Of a DNA stretch of 64,000 nt, positions 1 to 9,314 are shown piece after piece. The stretch is taken from positions 310,001-374,000 of the forward strand of contig NZ_JACCFG010000003.1 of assembly GCF_013416555.1 (NCBI RefSeq). Reading direction: 5' to 3'. The notes under the pieces are model-generated. The model searched no databases. It saw only the letters and a list, made by a program, of their open reading frames with translations, and was not told the origin of the DNA. Position 1 is the stretch's first letter; every line of letters begins with the position of its first letter. Source of the stretch: Sphingomonas sp. R-74633 (GTDB taxonomy: Bacteria > Pseudomonadota > Alphaproteobacteria > Sphingomonadales > Sphingomonadaceae). The position numbers were made by a program, and so were the translations under genes.

Positions 1-1022
1 CCATATTCGGGCGTCTCGAAGATCACCCGCCCGTCCTCGAGCCGCGCGGGCACCGGCTTGGCGAGGCTGCGCACCTTGGCGGTCATCGGGCCGGTAAAAC
101 CGTCGCCCAGCCAGTTGATCCCCTCGATCCGCGCCGCACGCACCGCGAGCGCGCGCTTGGGACCGACGATCACCTGCTTGGTGACAGGATCGAGTCGCAG
201 CACATAATAGGGCTCGGCCGCACCGCCGATTTCGAGTCCGCGGCGCTGGCCGACGGTGAAATGGATCAACCCGCGATGCTGCCCGAGCACCTTGCCCGCC
301 TCATCGACGATATCGCCGCTGGTTTCCGCCTCGGGGCGCAGCTTCTTGACCAGGCTGGCATAGTCGCCGTCCGGCACGAAGCAGATGTCCTGGCTGTCGG
401 GCTTGCCCGCAACGCCCAGCCCGAGTTGCGCGGCGAGTTCGCGCACCTGCGGCTTGGGCATGCCGCCCAGCGGGAAGCGCAGGAAATCGAGCTGCGCGGC
501 GGTGGTGGCGAACAGGAAATAGCTCTGGTCGCGCGCCGGATCCTGCGCGCGATGCAGCTCGGGGCCATGCGCGCCGACGACTCGGCGGACATAATGGCCC
601 GTCGCCAGGCAGTCGGCGCCGAGATCGCGGGCAAGCGCGAACAAATCGGTGAATTTCGGCCCCATATTGCACTTCACGCAGGGAATCGGCGTGCGGCCGG
701 CAAGATATTCGTCGGCGAAATCGTCGATCACTTCGCTTTTGAAGCTCGACGCATGGTCGAAAACATAATGCGCGATGCCCAGCATGTCGCAGACGGCGCG
801 GGCGTCGCGGATGTCGCGGCCGGCGCAGCACGAGCCGGCGCGGCCCACTGCCTCGCCATGGTCATAAAGCTGCAGCGTGACCCCAATCGTCTCCGCGCCG
901 GTGGCCGCGGCGAGCCCGGCCACGACCGAGGAATCAACGCCGCCGGACATGGCGACGACGATGCGTCTGGCCTTCATCGGCCCTTCGAGCTGGAAGTCTC
1001 CTGCGGTCATGATCGCGGGCAT
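1..1022 (-). CDS. mnmA: tRNA-specific 2-thiouridylase MnmA (3' part cut by window edge)
   Basis: Translating the minus strand from ATG 1022 gives an open frame to the window edge, so the C-terminus is missing. Near the N-terminus is the PP-loop SGGVDSS (ATP pyrophosphatase fold). It is followed by the catalytic-cysteine segment CVKCN, the [17 protein letters not shown] central domain and a second conserved cysteine in [12 protein letters not shown]. MnmA thiolates U34 of tRNA Lys, Glu and Gln using persulfide sulfur. The start is uncertain: ATG 1022 adds a short tail before a second ATG at 1010 and a third at the MKARR segment that begins the conserved domain. Gene identity is secure; only the edge truncation is unusual. 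Confidence 0.95.
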   Translation of the reverse strand, partial: MPAIMTAGDFQLEGPMKARRIVVAMSGGVDSSVVAGLAAATGAETIGVTLQLYDHGEAVGRAGSCCAGRDIRDARAVCDMLGIAHYVFDHASSFKSEVIDDFADEYLAGRTPIPCVKCNMGPKFTDLFALARDLGADCLATGHYVRRVVGAHGPELHRAQDPARDQSYFLFATTAAQLDFLRFPLGGMPKPQVRELAAQLGLGVAGKPDSQDICFVPDGDYASLVKKLRPEAETSGDIVDEAGKVLGQHRGLIHFTVGQRRGLEIGGAAEPYYVLRLDPVTKQVIVGPKRALAVRAARIEGINWLGDGFTGPMTAKVRSLAKPVPARLEDGRVIFETPEY

Positions 1023-1500
1023 TTAGGCGTTCGTGCCCGGCGGCGCCAGTCTTGGTCGGATTCCGGTAACCCTGGTTAAGCGCACGTTTTCACCTGCTTT
1101 ACGGACCCTTCAAGACTTCGGCGTACAAGCAGTCATCCGAACACCTTTTGTCGGATGGGTAAAACAGCGTGGACTTGAGTTTCGCCAGACTGGAACGCGA
1201 TGTGGCGGTTACCGCCATGCCGACCGAACTGGCGGTATTGCTGGTCGGCGTGGCGGCGCGCCAGGCGGCGAGTCCCACGGCCCGCGCACAGGCCCGATTG
1301 GCGCTGGTTGCACCGGTCGAGCAGCTGCTCGCGCCGGCGCACGGGGCCTTTCACGGTCTCGCCGCGGCGGCACTTATCCGATGGCAGAAGGAATGAATGG
1401 CGTGTTTACCGAGCTGTTTTAGCCCCGGTTCAAACGCGGCGAATAAGGGTCGTTTTGTTGAGTTGCGTAGCGGGGGCCCCCCGCCCCGAAAGGCGAGTAG
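1023..1500. other. intergenic region between mnmA and sciP
   Basis: This 478-nt region lies between the divergent mnmA and sciP. It must hold both promoters. It contains isolated TTAA half-sites near 1076-1079 but no convincing full CtrA box, and one weak 75-codon ORF described separately. A G/C-rich snap-back run is present around 1469-1485. I see no RNA gene or mobile element. Confidence 0.5.
1169..1396 (+). CDS. possible small hypothetical protein
   Basis: This is a 75-codon ORF starting with GTG in the same orientation as sciP and lying just upstream of it. The product would be Ala/Leu-rich and mainly helical (TELAVLLVGVAARQ near the N-terminus). There is no clear Shine-Dalgarno and no family I recognise. 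In DNA this GC-rich, chance ORFs of this size are common, so it may not be a gene. Confidence 0.25.
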   Translation: MDLSFARLERDVAVTAMPTELAVLLVGVAARQAASPTARAQARLALVAPVEQLLAPAHGAFHGLAAAALIRWQKE

Positions 1501-1800
1501 ATGATTGAGAACCAGAAGATCCGTCCGGCGAAAGTGATTGGCCCGCTCGGCGAGCCGCTTACGCTCGATACGCTTCCGCCGCCCGAGACGACCCGCTGGG
1601 TCGTGCGGCGCAAGGCCGAAGTGGTGGCCGCGGTGAATGGCGGCCTGCTCAGCGTCGATGAAGTCTGCGAGCGCTATGGCCTGACCGTCGAGGAATTCGC
1701 CGGCTGGCAGCGCGCGATCGACCGTTCGGGCATGCCGGGGCTGCGCGTCACGCGCATCCAGCATTACCGCTCGCTCTACGAGCGCCAGCAGAAATATTGA
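1501..1800 (+). CDS. sciP: CtrA inhibitor SciP (DUF1153)
   Basis: The 99-aa product is almost identical in pattern to SciP of other alphaproteobacteria: MIENQKIRPAKVIGPLGEP at the start, TRWVVRRKAEVV then the helix-turn-helix-like DEVCERYGLTVEEF, and HYRSLYERQQKY at the end. In Caulobacter SciP binds DNA-bound CtrA and blocks RNA polymerase recruitment, which ties cell-cycle transcription to S/G1 phases. Length and both termini match the family. ATG 1501 follows a purine-rich AAGGCGAG. A strong intrinsic terminator follows, so it is probably monocistronic. Confidence 0.95.
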   Translation: MIENQKIRPAKVIGPLGEPLTLDTLPPPETTRWVVRRKAEVVAAVNGGLLSVDEVCERYGLTVEEFAGWQRAIDRSGMPGLRVTRIQHYRSLYERQQKY

Positions 1801-1824
1801 GCTCCTCCCTCAAGGAGCAAATTC

Positions 1825-1858
1825 GGCCCGTCCCGGAAAACCGGGGCGGGCCATTTTC
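1825..1858 (+). terminator. intrinsic terminator after sciP
   Basis: GGCCCG-T-CCCGG pairs with CCGGG-G-CGGGCC (12-bp stem with one T-G wobble, AAAA loop) and is followed by ATTTTC. It lies 25 nt after the sciP stop, so it very likely ends the sciP transcript. Confidence 0.8.
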
Positions 1859-1903
1859 TATGTAAATACCGAAAGTTCCCGAGCCGGTGCAAAATATCGG
1901 TAC

Positions 1904-1929
1904 GGAACCAACATGACTATCCGCTCATT
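1904..1929 (+). promoter_or_regulatory. possible EcfG-type general stress promoter
   Basis: GGAAC (1904-1908) is separated by 17 nt from CATT (1926-1929). The alphaproteobacterial EcfG consensus is GGAAC-N16/17-CGTT, so the -35 element is exact and the -10 has one mismatch. It sits about 50 nt before a GlsB-type gene, a family often in the general stress response. This is inference from sequence similarity only. Confidence 0.4.
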
Positions 1930-1977
1930 TTTCCTTCCGTCGCCCGGGTCCGCCGGGCCGTAACAAAGGAGGGACTT

Positions 1978-2238
1978 ATGGTAGGTCTTATCGTTTGGCT
2001 GGTCATCGGCGGTGTCGTCGGCTGGCTCGCCAGCATCGTCATGCGTACGGATGGCCAGCAGGGCATCTTCCTCAATATCATCGTCGGTATCGTCGGCGCC
2101 TTTGTGGGCGGCTGGCTGTTCGGCGGTGGCGACATCAACAGCGGCGTGATCACTCCGACCACGTTCCTGGTGTCGCTGGTCGGCGCGATCATCCTGCTCG
2201 CGCTGGTCAATCTGGTTCGCCGCGGCTCGCTGCGCTAA
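1978..2238 (+). CDS. GlsB/YeaQ/YmgE-family stress membrane protein
   Basis: The 86-aa protein consists of three hydrophobic segments with the glycine-rich signature of the family: GLIVWLVIGGVVGWLASIVM, a short polar turn (RTDGQQG), IIVGIVGAFVGGWLF, and a last helix ending in LVNLVRRGSLR. Transglycosylase-associated/GlsB proteins are inner-membrane, stress-induced proteins of unclear mechanism. A strong AAAGGAGGG Shine-Dalgarno lies just upstream of ATG 1978. A possible EcfG promoter precedes it and a strong terminator follows. A second family member is at 3111-3371. Confidence 0.9.
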   Translation: MVGLIVWLVIGGVVGWLASIVMRTDGQQGIFLNIIVGIVGAFVGGWLFGGGDINSGVITPTTFLVSLVGAIILLALVNLVRRGSLR

Positions 2239-2253
2239 CTAGGTCCAGGACGC

Positions 2254-2289
2254 AAAAAGGGGCCGCCCCGCAAGGGACGGCCCCTTTTT
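2254..2289. terminator. bidirectional intrinsic terminator
   Basis: AAAAAGGGGCCG ... CGGCCCCTTTTT forms a 12-bp perfect arm with additional CCC/GGG pairing inside. It has a U-tract in either direction. It separates the convergent stress-protein gene (ends 2238) and the SIMPL-domain gene (ends 2310 on the minus strand). Confidence 0.9.
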
Positions 2290-2309
2290 CATGTGCCGCG
2301 TCCGGGCGC

Positions 2310-3032
2310 TTATTTGAGCAGGAAGCGCACCGAGACGGTTACGTTCAGCTCGCGCTCGCCGGCGAGCACCTGGAGCGAGTCCGCAACTTCGCTTTTGCCG
2401 GCCCGCATCGCCATCACCGGCATCGGCGACGGCGGCAGCGCGCCATTCTCCGAGATCGCCAGGATGCGGTCGACCTTGAGCCCCGCCGCCTGGGCATAGA
2501 GCTCGGCCCGCGCCCGCGCCTTCTTCACGGCGTCCACCCGCGCCTCGTCGAGCGCGCCCTCGGGCTTGTCGACCGTCAGGTTCGGCCCGGAAATATCATT
2601 GGCGCCCTCGGCGACCAGCGTGTCGAGAATCGTCCCGCTCTTCGCCACGTCGCGGAAGCGGATCGAGACCTGGTTCGACGCCTGATAGCCGGTGATCACC
2701 GGCGCTTCGTTCTGGACATAGCGATATTGCGGCGAGAGGTTGACCGTCGCGGTCTGGATGTCGCGCTCGGCGATCCCCGCCTTGCGCAGCGCCGCGAGCA
2801 CCTTGGCCATCTGCGCGCTGTTCTGCTGCATCGCCTGCCCCGCGCTCGCCGCCTGGGTGACGACGCCGGCCTGGATCACCGCAAGATCGGGCACGCGGGT
2901 GCTGGTGCCCGTCGCGCTCACGTCGAGCACGGTGCCGTCGAGCAGCACGGGCTGCACTGCCTGCTGCGCGGCAGCGGGCAGCACGGCGACGGCCATCAGC
3001 GCGGCAGTGGTGGCAAGGGCAATGCGAATCAT
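2310..3032 (-). CDS. SIMPL (DUF541) domain periplasmic protein
   Basis: The 240-aa product begins with a clear Sec signal peptide (MIRIALATTAALMAVAVLPAAAQQ). The rest matches the SIMPL/DUF541 fold: ARVPDLAVIQAGV-type start, QNSAQMAKVLAALRKAGIAERDIQTATVNLSPQY, then GYQASNQVSIRFRDV and a conserved KARARAELYAQAAGLKVDRIL. Family members (BP26, YggE) are periplasmic proteins linked to oxidative stress and envelope integrity; no catalytic residues are known. ATG 3032 is chosen because the signal peptide starts there and GGGAG precedes it; the frame stays open 13 codons further upstream. Confidence 0.88.
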   Translation of the reverse strand: MIRIALATTAALMAVAVLPAAAQQAVQPVLLDGTVLDVSATGTSTRVPDLAVIQAGVVTQAASAGQAMQQNSAQMAKVLAALRKAGIAERDIQTATVNLSPQYRYVQNEAPVITGYQASNQVSIRFRDVAKSGTILDTLVAEGANDISGPNLTVDKPEGALDEARVDAVKKARARAELYAQAAGLKVDRILAISENGALPPSPMPVMAMRAGKSEVADSLQVLAGERELNVTVSVRFLLK

Positions 3033-3110
3033 CCAAAGGCTCCCAAAACGATTTGTCCCGCACACAGCCATGCCGCGCGCGGGACAAATGCAACCTGAAC
3101 GGAAATGCGA

Positions 3111-3371
3111 TTAGGCGCGGCGGACCATGATCAGCCGGTAAAGCGCCAGCAGCACCACTGCGCCGGCAGTCGCCGCGGCATAGGCCTGCCAGGTGCTGTC
3201 ACGCACTTCGATCCCGAGCATCGGCGTCAGATAGAATGCCAGCAGCGCGCCCGCGATGCCGATCAGGATCGTGACGATCACGCCGCCCGGGTCCTTGCCC
3301 GGCATGATCAGCTTGCCGAGCGCACCGGCGACAAGACCGATAAGCAGCCACCCAATAATCCCATGAGGCAT
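3111..3371 (-). CDS. GlsB/YeaQ/YmgE-family stress membrane protein
   Basis: This 86-aa second family member is the same length as the one at 1978-2238. It shows MPHGIIGWLLIGLVAGALGKL, a polar PGKDPGG turn, then IGIAGALLAFYL and a C-terminal membrane helix ending RLIMVRRA. The start at 3371 follows an ideal AAGGAGGG; the longer open frame upstream to 3485 looks non-coding. Its promoter shares an intergenic region with the RND operon, and a 30-nt perfect inverted repeat lies there. Confidence 0.88.
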   Translation of the reverse strand: MPHGIIGWLLIGLVAGALGKLIMPGKDPGGVIVTILIGIAGALLAFYLTPMLGIEVRDSTWQAYAAATAGAVVLLALYRLIMVRRA

Positions 3372-3439
3372 TAGATCCCTCCTTGATTCGGCCGGTCTCC
3401 CCCGGGCCACGCGAGAACGTTGCGCTACTGCGACTCCAT

Positions 3440-3469
3440 TGCAACCGTTTCTTGTCGGAAACGGTTGCA
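3440..3469. repeat. 30-nt perfect inverted repeat (12-nt arms)
   Basis: TGCAACCGTTTC at 3440-3451 is the exact reverse complement of 3458-3469, with a 6-nt spacer (TTGTCG). It lies 69 nt upstream of the minus-strand GlsB-type start and 166 nt upstream of the RND adaptor start. There is no U-tract and no coding on either side. It could be an operator for a dimeric repressor (the arm resembles LacI/GalR half-sites) or a hairpin in a 5' leader. Confidence 0.7.
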
Positions 3470-3634
3470 GAAACCATCCGGACACTTGCGGAAAATGGCC
3501 GAAACGGGCATTCGCGCCGCACTTGCGAAACGGCTCTTGTAGCTGGTGCCTTATTCATCTAATACAGTGCGATCTTTGGGGGGCACCGGTCATTTCGGCC
3601 GGATCGGATCTCGCACACGAATTACGAGGCAGGG

Positions 3635-4807
3635 ATGTTCGGACGACAGGATCGGCTGGAATATACGGGTGACGACGCGCCGAAGTCGCGGCGCTGGCTG
3701 TGGATCACTCTGGCCGTGATGGCGGTTCTCGCCATCGCTGCCTTCTTCATGTTGGGCAATCGGGACGGGGCGGCGACCAAGAAGGGTCCTGCCGCCACTG
3801 CCAAGAATGATTCGCAGATCCCGACCGTCACGGTCGCGTCGCCGGGTCGCCAGTCGATCCAGACGGTGATCAGCGGCACCGGCAGCCTTGCCGCCAAGCG
3901 CGAGATGCCCGTGGGGGTCGCCGGCGAAGGCGGCCTGGTCACGCGCGTGCTCGTCGAGCCGGGCACCTGGGTCGGCAAGGGCCAGGTCCTCGCCACCGTC
4001 GATCGCTCGGTCCAGGTCCAGACCGCCAGCTCGCTTTCCGCTTCGGTGCGTGTCGCCGAAGCCGATGCCAAGCTCGCCCAGGCCAATCTCGACCGCGCGC
4101 AGAGCCTCGTCTCCAACGGCTTCGTCTCGAAGGCGGACATCGACCGGCTGACCGCGGCCCGCGACCAGGCTTCGGCCCGTGTCCGCGTCGCGCGCGCCCA
4201 GCTCGCCGAGACCAATGCGCGCAACGGCCGTCTCGACATCCGCGCGCCGGAAGCCGGGCTGGTGCTCACGCGCCAGGTCGAGCCGGGCCAGATCGTCAGC
4301 GCCGGTTCGGGCGTGCTCTTCCGCATGGCGATGGGCGGCCAGATGGAGCTGCGCACGCAGCTCGCCGAAGCCGATCTCCAGCGCACCCGCGTCGGCTCGA
4401 CCGCGCAGATCACGCCGACCGGCAGCACCCAGGTGTTCAGCGGCACGGTGTGGCAGGTCTCGCCGGTGATCGATCCGAACACCCGCCAGGGCATCGCCCG
4501 CGTCGAGCTCAGCTACAATCCGGCGCTGCGCCCCGGCGGCTTCGCCTCGGCGCAGATCATCGTCGGCTCGAGCGATGCGGTGATCCTGCCCCAATCGGCG
4601 ATCCAGAGCGACGCGCAGGGCAATTACGTCTACACGCTCGACAAGGACAACAAGGCGGTTCGCACCCCGGTGACCACCGGCGAAGTGACCGATGCCGGCG
4701 TGTCGATCACGCAGGGGCTGAACGGCAGCGAGCGCGTGGTGCTCACCGCCGGCGCCTTCCTCAACCCGGGGCAGAAGGTCATCCCCCAGGCCCTCAAGAA
4801 GCAGTAA
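3635..4807 (+). CDS. RND efflux periplasmic adaptor (membrane fusion protein)
   Basis: The 390-aa protein has one N-terminal membrane anchor (WLWITLAVMAVLAIAAFFML near residues 24-43), then a lipoyl/barrel-sandwich half. An alpha-hairpin follows with ASVRVAEADAKLAQANLDRAQSLVSNGFVSKADIDR, then the second lipoyl half (LDIRAPEAGLVLTRQVEPGQIVSAG) and beta-barrel and membrane-proximal domains. It bridges an inner-membrane RND pump to an outer-membrane channel. It is 12 nt upstream of the permease, so the two form an operon. No TolC-type gene is adjacent; the channel must be encoded elsewhere. The substrate cannot be read from sequence. Confidence 0.93.
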   Translation: MFGRQDRLEYTGDDAPKSRRWLWITLAVMAVLAIAAFFMLGNRDGAATKKGPAATAKNDSQIPTVTVASPGRQSIQTVISGTGSLAAKREMPVGVAGEGGLVTRVLVEPGTWVGKGQVLATVDRSVQVQTASSLSASVRVAEADAKLAQANLDRAQSLVSNGFVSKADIDRLTAARDQASARVRVARAQLAETNARNGRLDIRAPEAGLVLTRQVEPGQIVSAGSGVLFRMAMGGQMELRTQLAEADLQRTRVGSTAQITPTGSTQVFSGTVWQVSPVIDPNTRQGIARVELSYNPALRPGGFASAQIIVGSSDAVILPQSAIQSDAQGNYVYTLDKDNKAVRTPVTTGEVTDAGVSITQGLNGSERVVLTAGAFLNPGQKVIPQALKKQ

Positions 4808-4819
4808 GGGACGCGTCTC

Positions 4820-7800
4820 ATGAGCTTCCGGAACATATCCGCCTGGGCAATCCGGAATCCGGTTCCGCCGATCGTCCTGTTCCTGTTCCTCACGGTGGCT
4901 GGCCTTGTCAGCTTCAACCGGATGGACGTGAACAACAATCCGGACATCGATTTCCCGATCGTCTGGATCGCGATCAGCCAGCCGGGCGCCGCGCCCAGCG
5001 AGCTCGAGACGCAGATCACCCAGCAGGTCGAAAGCGCCGTGCGCAGCCTGCAGGGCATCGACGAGATCAACTCGACGGTGACCGAGGGCCAGTCGCAGAC
5101 CGTGGTCCAGCTCGCGATCGGCACTCCGATCGATCGCGCGGTGGAAGACGTGCGCAGCGCGATCCAGCAGGTTCGCGGCAACCTTCCGGACGGCATCCTC
5201 GAGCCGCAGATCGGCCGCGTCGATTCGGCCAGCGATAACGACATCGCCAGCTTCACGGCGATCGCGCCCGACATGACCGTCGAGCAGCTCAGCTGGTATA
5301 TCGACAATACGGTCGCCAAGAGCCTGCTCTCGATCGAGGGCATGTCGGCGGTGAACCGCAACGGCGGCGTCAACCGCGAGATCCGCGTCCAGATCGATCC
5401 CGCCAAGCTCCAGTCCTATGGCCTCACCGCGAGCCAGGTGAACCAGCAGCTGCGCGCAGTGAACATGAACGCCGCCGGCGGCCGCGCCGAGATTTCGGGC
5501 TATGAACAGTCGGTCCGCGTGCTCGGCAACGCCAAGGACGCCTATGCGCTCGGCCAGACCCAAATCGCAGTCGGCAACGGCCGTACTGTCCGGCTGGCCG
5601 ATATCGCCAATGTGCAGGACAGCTATGCCGAGCTGCGCAGCAGTGCGCGGTTCAACGGCCATTCGGTGATTTCATTCGACATCCAGCGCGCCAAGGGCGC
5701 GTCGGACGTAACGATCTATCACGAGGCGCAGAAGGCGCTCGATAAGCTCCAGAAGAACAACGACAAGGTGAAGTTCGAGCTGCTTGCCAACTGGAGCAAG
5801 TATGCCGAGCAGCAATATGATTCGGCGATGGAAGCGATGATCGAGGGCGCGATCCTCGCCGTCGTCGTGGTGCTGATCTTCCTGCGCGACTGGCGCGCGA
5901 CGGTAATCTCCGCGCTCGCCATCCCGCTCTCGTCGATCCCGGCCTTCTGGTTCATGGACCTGCTCGGCTTCACGCTGAACCAGATGACGCTGCTGGCGCT
6001 TTCGCTGGTGGCCGGTGTGCTGGTCGACGATGCAATCGTGGAGATCGAGAATATCGTCCGGCACATGCGGATGGGCAAATCCGCCTATCAGGCGTCGATC
6101 GACGCGGCGGACGAGATCGGCATCGCCGTGCTCGCCACCACCATGTCGATCGTCGCGGTGTTCCTGCCGGTCGGCCTGATGCCGGGCATTTCGGGCCAGT
6201 TCTTCAAGAATTTCGGCCTGACCGTCGTCGCCTCGGTGCTGATGAGCCTTGCCGTTGCGCGTCTCGTCACGCCGATGATCGCGGCCTATTTCCTCAAGGC
6301 GCATGGCGAGGCCAAGCACGGCGACAACATGCTGATGCGCGGCTATGTGAAGCTGCTGCGCTGGACGCTGCACCATCGCTGGGCGGCCATCCTCGGCTTC
6401 TTCCTGTCGCTGGCGCTGACGGTCGGGATGTTCTTCATCCTGCCGATGACCTTCCAGCCGACGCAGGACGAGGACCAGGTCTCGGTCAATGTCGAAATGG
6501 TGCCGGGCACCACGCTCGAGCAGACCGACCGCATCGTCCACCAGGTCGCCGCGCGGCTGCGCAGCGAGCCGAACGTCGAAAATCTCTACGAGCGCGCCAG
6601 CGTCGGCAATGGCCGCGTGCTGGTCATCTTCAAGGAAAAGCGCACCGAGACGAGCGACGAATTCACCCGTCGCCTTGCGCCCGACCTGCTCAAGATCCCC
6701 GATGCCCGTGTCGGCTTCCGCTCGCAGGGCGGCTGGGGTTCGAGCGGCCGCGCGCTGACGGTCACGCTGGGTGGCGAGGATCCCGCTTTGCTCACCGCGA
6801 CTGCGCTCAAGCTCGTCGATCAGATGTCAAAGATGCCCGAGCTGGTGGCGCCGCGCATCGCGGGCGACCTCAACCGGCCCGAGATCGTGATCAAGCCGCG
6901 GCTCGATCTGGCGGCGAACCTCGGTGTCACGACTGCGGCGCTGTCCAACGCGATCCGCATCGCGACGCTGGGTGACATCGATCAGAACAGCGCGAAATTC
7001 TCGCTGTCCGATCGCCAGATCCCGATCCGCGTGGCGCTGGAGGAGGATGCCCGCGCCAAGCTCGACACGATCAAGAACCTACCGGTGCAGACGCAGAATG
7101 GCGGTTCGGTCCAGCTCGGCACCGTGGCGGAGATCGCCTTCGGCACCGGCCCGACCAAGATCGAGCGCCTGAACCTGCAGCGGCGCGTCGTCGTCGGTGC
7201 GGATCTCGCGACCGATCCCAAGACGGGCAAGGCCGTGGTCTCGGGCGTCGCGCTGCAGAAGATCCACGAGCTGCCGATCATGAAGAACCTGCCGATCGGC
7301 GTGGCGGAAATGACCGTCGGCAACGCCAAGTGGCAGGCCGAGATGGTCAAGAACTTCATCATCGCGCTGATGTCGGGTGTGTTCCTGGTCTTCGCCGTGC
7401 TGGTGCTGCTCTATCGCCGCTTCATGTCGCCGCTGGTCAACATGGGTTCGCTGCTCAACGCGCCGCTGGGCGGGTTGCTCGCGCTGTGGATCGCCGGCCA
7501 GCCGATCTCGATGCCGGTGCTGATCGGCGCGCTGATGCTGTTCGGCATCGTCGCGAAGAACTCGATCCTGCTCGTCGACTTCGCGCTGGAGGAGATGGCC
7601 AAGGGCGTCGACAAGTTCACTGCGATCGTCGACGCCGGGCACAAGCGCGCCCAGCCGATCGTGATGACCACCGTCGCGATGGTCGCGGGCATGGTGCCGA
7701 CGGCGCTCTCGCTCAGCGGCGACTCGTCGTGGCGCGCGCCGATGGGCATCACCGTGATCGGCGGCCTGATCCTGTCGACGGTGCTCACCCTGGTGATGGT

Positions 7801-7972
7801 GCCCGCGCTGTTCAGCCTCGCAGTCGGCCTCGAGCATTGGCTCGGACCGCGCCTGTCGCGCCGCCTGCTCACCTTCCGGCCGGGCGACGATGGCAGCCGC
7901 GTGATCGGCCATGGCCATGGCGGGACGATCGAACACAAGCCCGGGGACGATGCGCCGCAGCCCGCGGAGTGA
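4820..7972 (+). CDS. RND multidrug efflux permease (HAE-1/MMPL type)
   Basis: The 1050-aa protein has typical RND length. It starts with an [16 protein letters not shown] first membrane helix, followed by a large periplasmic loop ([24 protein letters not shown]). The proton-relay Asp pair is in TM4, [14 protein letters not shown]. The second half repeats the plan and ends with [18 protein letters not shown] and TM11-12. The extreme C-terminus has a His/Gly-rich tail (GHGHGG). It uses the proton motive force to export drugs or lipophilic compounds with the adaptor encoded just upstream. ATG 4820 follows AAGGGACGCG. Confidence 0.95.
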   Translation: MSFRNISAWAIRNPVPPIVLFLFLTVAGLVSFNRMDVNNNPDIDFPIVWIAISQPGAAPSELETQITQQVESAVRSLQGIDEINSTVTEGQSQTVVQLAIGTPIDRAVEDVRSAIQQVRGNLPDGILEPQIGRVDSASDNDIASFTAIAPDMTVEQLSWYIDNTVAKSLLSIEGMSAVNRNGGVNREIRVQIDPAKLQSYGLTASQVNQQLRAVNMNAAGGRAEISGYEQSVRVLGNAKDAYALGQTQIAVGNGRTVRLADIANVQDSYAELRSSARFNGHSVISFDIQRAKGASDVTIYHEAQKALDKLQKNNDKVKFELLANWSKYAEQQYDSAMEAMIEGAILAVVVVLIFLRDWRATVISALAIPLSSIPAFWFMDLLGFTLNQMTLLALSLVAGVLVDDAIVEIENIVRHMRMGKSAYQASIDAADEIGIAVLATTMSIVAVFLPVGLMPGISGQFFKNFGLTVVASVLMSLAVARLVTPMIAAYFLKAHGEAKHGDNMLMRGYVKLLRWTLHHRWAAILGFFLSLALTVGMFFILPMTFQPTQDEDQVSVNVEMVPGTTLEQTDRIVHQVAARLRSEPNVENLYERASVGNGRVLVIFKEKRTETSDEFTRRLAPDLLKIPDARVGFRSQGGWGSSGRALTVTLGGEDPALLTATALKLVDQMSKMPELVAPRIAGDLNRPEIVIKPRLDLAANLGVTTAALSNAIRIATLGDIDQNSAKFSLSDRQIPIRVALEEDARAKLDTIKNLPVQTQNGGSVQLGTVAEIAFGTGPTKIERLNLQRRVVVGADLATDPKTGKAVVSGVALQKIHELPIMKNLPIGVAEMTVGNAKWQAEMVKNFIIALMSGVFLVFAVLVLLYRRFMSPLVNMGSLLNAPLGGLLALWIAGQPISMPVLIGALMLFGIVAKNSILLVDFALEEMAKGVDKFTAIVDAGHKRAQPIVMTTVAMVAGMVPTALSLSGDSSWRAPMGITVIGGLILSTVLTLVMVPALFSLAVGLEHWLGPRLSRRLLTFRPGDDGSRVIGHGHGGTIEHKPGDDAPQPAE

Positions 7973-8009
7973 ACTTGAACCCGTCTGATGTATTGGGGAG
8001 TGCGTGACT

Positions 8010-9269
8010 ATGCCACGCGCTCCCCTTTCTTCATCCGAGCCGGTCTCCCTCGGCCTGCGCCAGATGCGTCTGGTGGCAACCGGCCTGCTGGTGGCGATGG
8101 CCGCCCTGTTCCTGCTCGCCCGCGCCTTCGATCATCTCCATCCGGCGATCGGCTATGTCCGCGCCTTTGCCGAGGCGGCGATGGTCGGCGGACTGGCCGA
8201 CTGGTTCGCGGTGACGGCATTGTTCCGCCACCCGCTCCACTTGCCCATCCCGCACACCGCGATCATCCCGCGCAACAAGGACCGCATCGCCAGCACGCTC
8301 GCCCAGTTCCTGCGCGACAATTTCCTCACCCCCAAGGTCGTCGCCCGCCGGATGCAGCAATTGGACCTCGCCGGCGCGGCGGGGCGCTGGCTCGCCAGTC
8401 CAGGCCCCGGACATGGCCGGCTGCGCGCGGGCCTGGGCCGGCTCGCCGCCGACATATTGGAAGCGCTCGATCAGGACCGGCTGGGCGGCATGGTCAAGCA
8501 GACGATCGCCGGCCGGCTGCGCGCGCTCGAAATCGCCCCGCTGATCGGCCGCGCGCTCGAAGCCGCGATGCAGGAGGACCGCCACCGCCCGCTGCTCGAC
8601 GGCATCGTCCGCTGGGCCGCCAAGGTGCTCGACGCCAACGAGCATCTCATCCGCCAGATGGTGCATGAGCGCTCGGGCTCGGTGATGCGCTGGACCGGGC
8701 TCGACGAAACGCTCGCCAACAAGATCATCGAGGGCCTCGCCAAGCTGATCGTCGACATGGCGGAAGACTCGTCGCACCCGCTGCGCGCCAAGGCCGAGGA
8801 AGGCATCGCCCATCTCGCCCAGGACCTCCAGCACGATCCCGCACGCCGCGCCCAGGTCGAGGCGTTCAAGAACGAGTTGCTCGACAATCCCGCGCTCGCC
8901 GCTTGGTGGATGGGTATCTGGGAAACCGGGCGCGCGGCGCTGCTGCGCGCGGCACGCGACCCGGACACGCTGCGCACGGGTGCGTTCGGCGACGCGCTGC
9001 GGCAGCTCGGCCAGACGCTCCAGAACGACCGCAAGCTCGCGAACACGATCAACCGCTTCGCCCGGCGCAGCGCGGTCGGTGCCGCGACCGATTATGGCGA
9101 CGGCATCGTCCGGCTGGTCTCGGACACGATCAAGGGCTGGGACGCGCAGACGATCACCGGCCGGCTCGAAAACGCCGTGGGGCGCGACCTCCAGTACATC
9201 CGGATCAACGGGACTGTGGTTGGCGGATTGGTCGGCGTCGCCATCCACGCCGTCGACACGCTGCTCTAA
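8010..9269 (+). CDS. DUF445 family membrane protein (YjiN-like)
   Basis: The 419-aa product matches the DUF445 family: an N-terminal membrane helix, then the diagnostic EAAMVGGLADWFAVTALFRHP followed by LPIPHTAIIPRNKDRIA, a long helical middle part, and a C-terminal membrane segment (GLVGVAIHAVDTLL). Its function is unknown; it is probably anchored in the inner membrane at both ends. A GTG at 8004 lies in frame but GGGGAG at 7995-8000 is spaced 9 nt from ATG 8010, so that start is preferred. It lies 37 nt after the RND permease and may be co-transcribed. Confidence 0.88.
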   Translation: MPRAPLSSSEPVSLGLRQMRLVATGLLVAMAALFLLARAFDHLHPAIGYVRAFAEAAMVGGLADWFAVTALFRHPLHLPIPHTAIIPRNKDRIASTLAQFLRDNFLTPKVVARRMQQLDLAGAAGRWLASPGPGHGRLRAGLGRLAADILEALDQDRLGGMVKQTIAGRLRALEIAPLIGRALEAAMQEDRHRPLLDGIVRWAAKVLDANEHLIRQMVHERSGSVMRWTGLDETLANKIIEGLAKLIVDMAEDSSHPLRAKAEEGIAHLAQDLQHDPARRAQVEAFKNELLDNPALAAWWMGIWETGRAALLRAARDPDTLRTGAFGDALRQLGQTLQNDRKLANTINRFARRSAVGAATDYGDGIVRLVSDTIKGWDAQTITGRLENAVGRDLQYIRINGTVVGGLVGVAIHAVDTLL

Positions 9270-9275
9270 TCGGAG

Positions 9276-9309
9276 GCGTCATCCCAGCGTCGGCCGGGAT
9301 GACGCTTTA
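9276..9309. terminator. hairpin between convergent genes; CGTCATC...GATGACG palindrome
   Basis: GCGTCATCCC pairs perfectly with GGGATGACGC (10-bp stem, 10-nt loop) and TTTAT follows on the plus strand. It separates the convergent DUF445 and pyridoxamine-oxidase-like genes, so it may terminate both. The CGTCATCCC...GGGATGACG form resembles a small dispersed palindrome common in sphingomonad genomes. Confidence 0.7.
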
Positions 9310-9314
9310 TGCGA

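Noticed and set aside
1060..1090. TTAA half-sites resembling CtrA boxes upstream of sciP
   Set aside because: No TTAA-N7-TTAA with correct spacing; the second half is TTTT or TACC. A CtrA site would be expected for sciP but cannot be shown here.
1995..3098. 367-codon open frame on the plus strand
   Set aside because: It runs across the GlsB-type gene, a terminator and the antisense of the SIMPL gene; no domain is visible.
3590..5662. 690-codon open frame on the minus strand
   Set aside because: It lies opposite the RND adaptor and permease genes, whose products have clear domains; its translation is His/Arg/Ala-rich without any fold. It is a GC-driven shadow frame.
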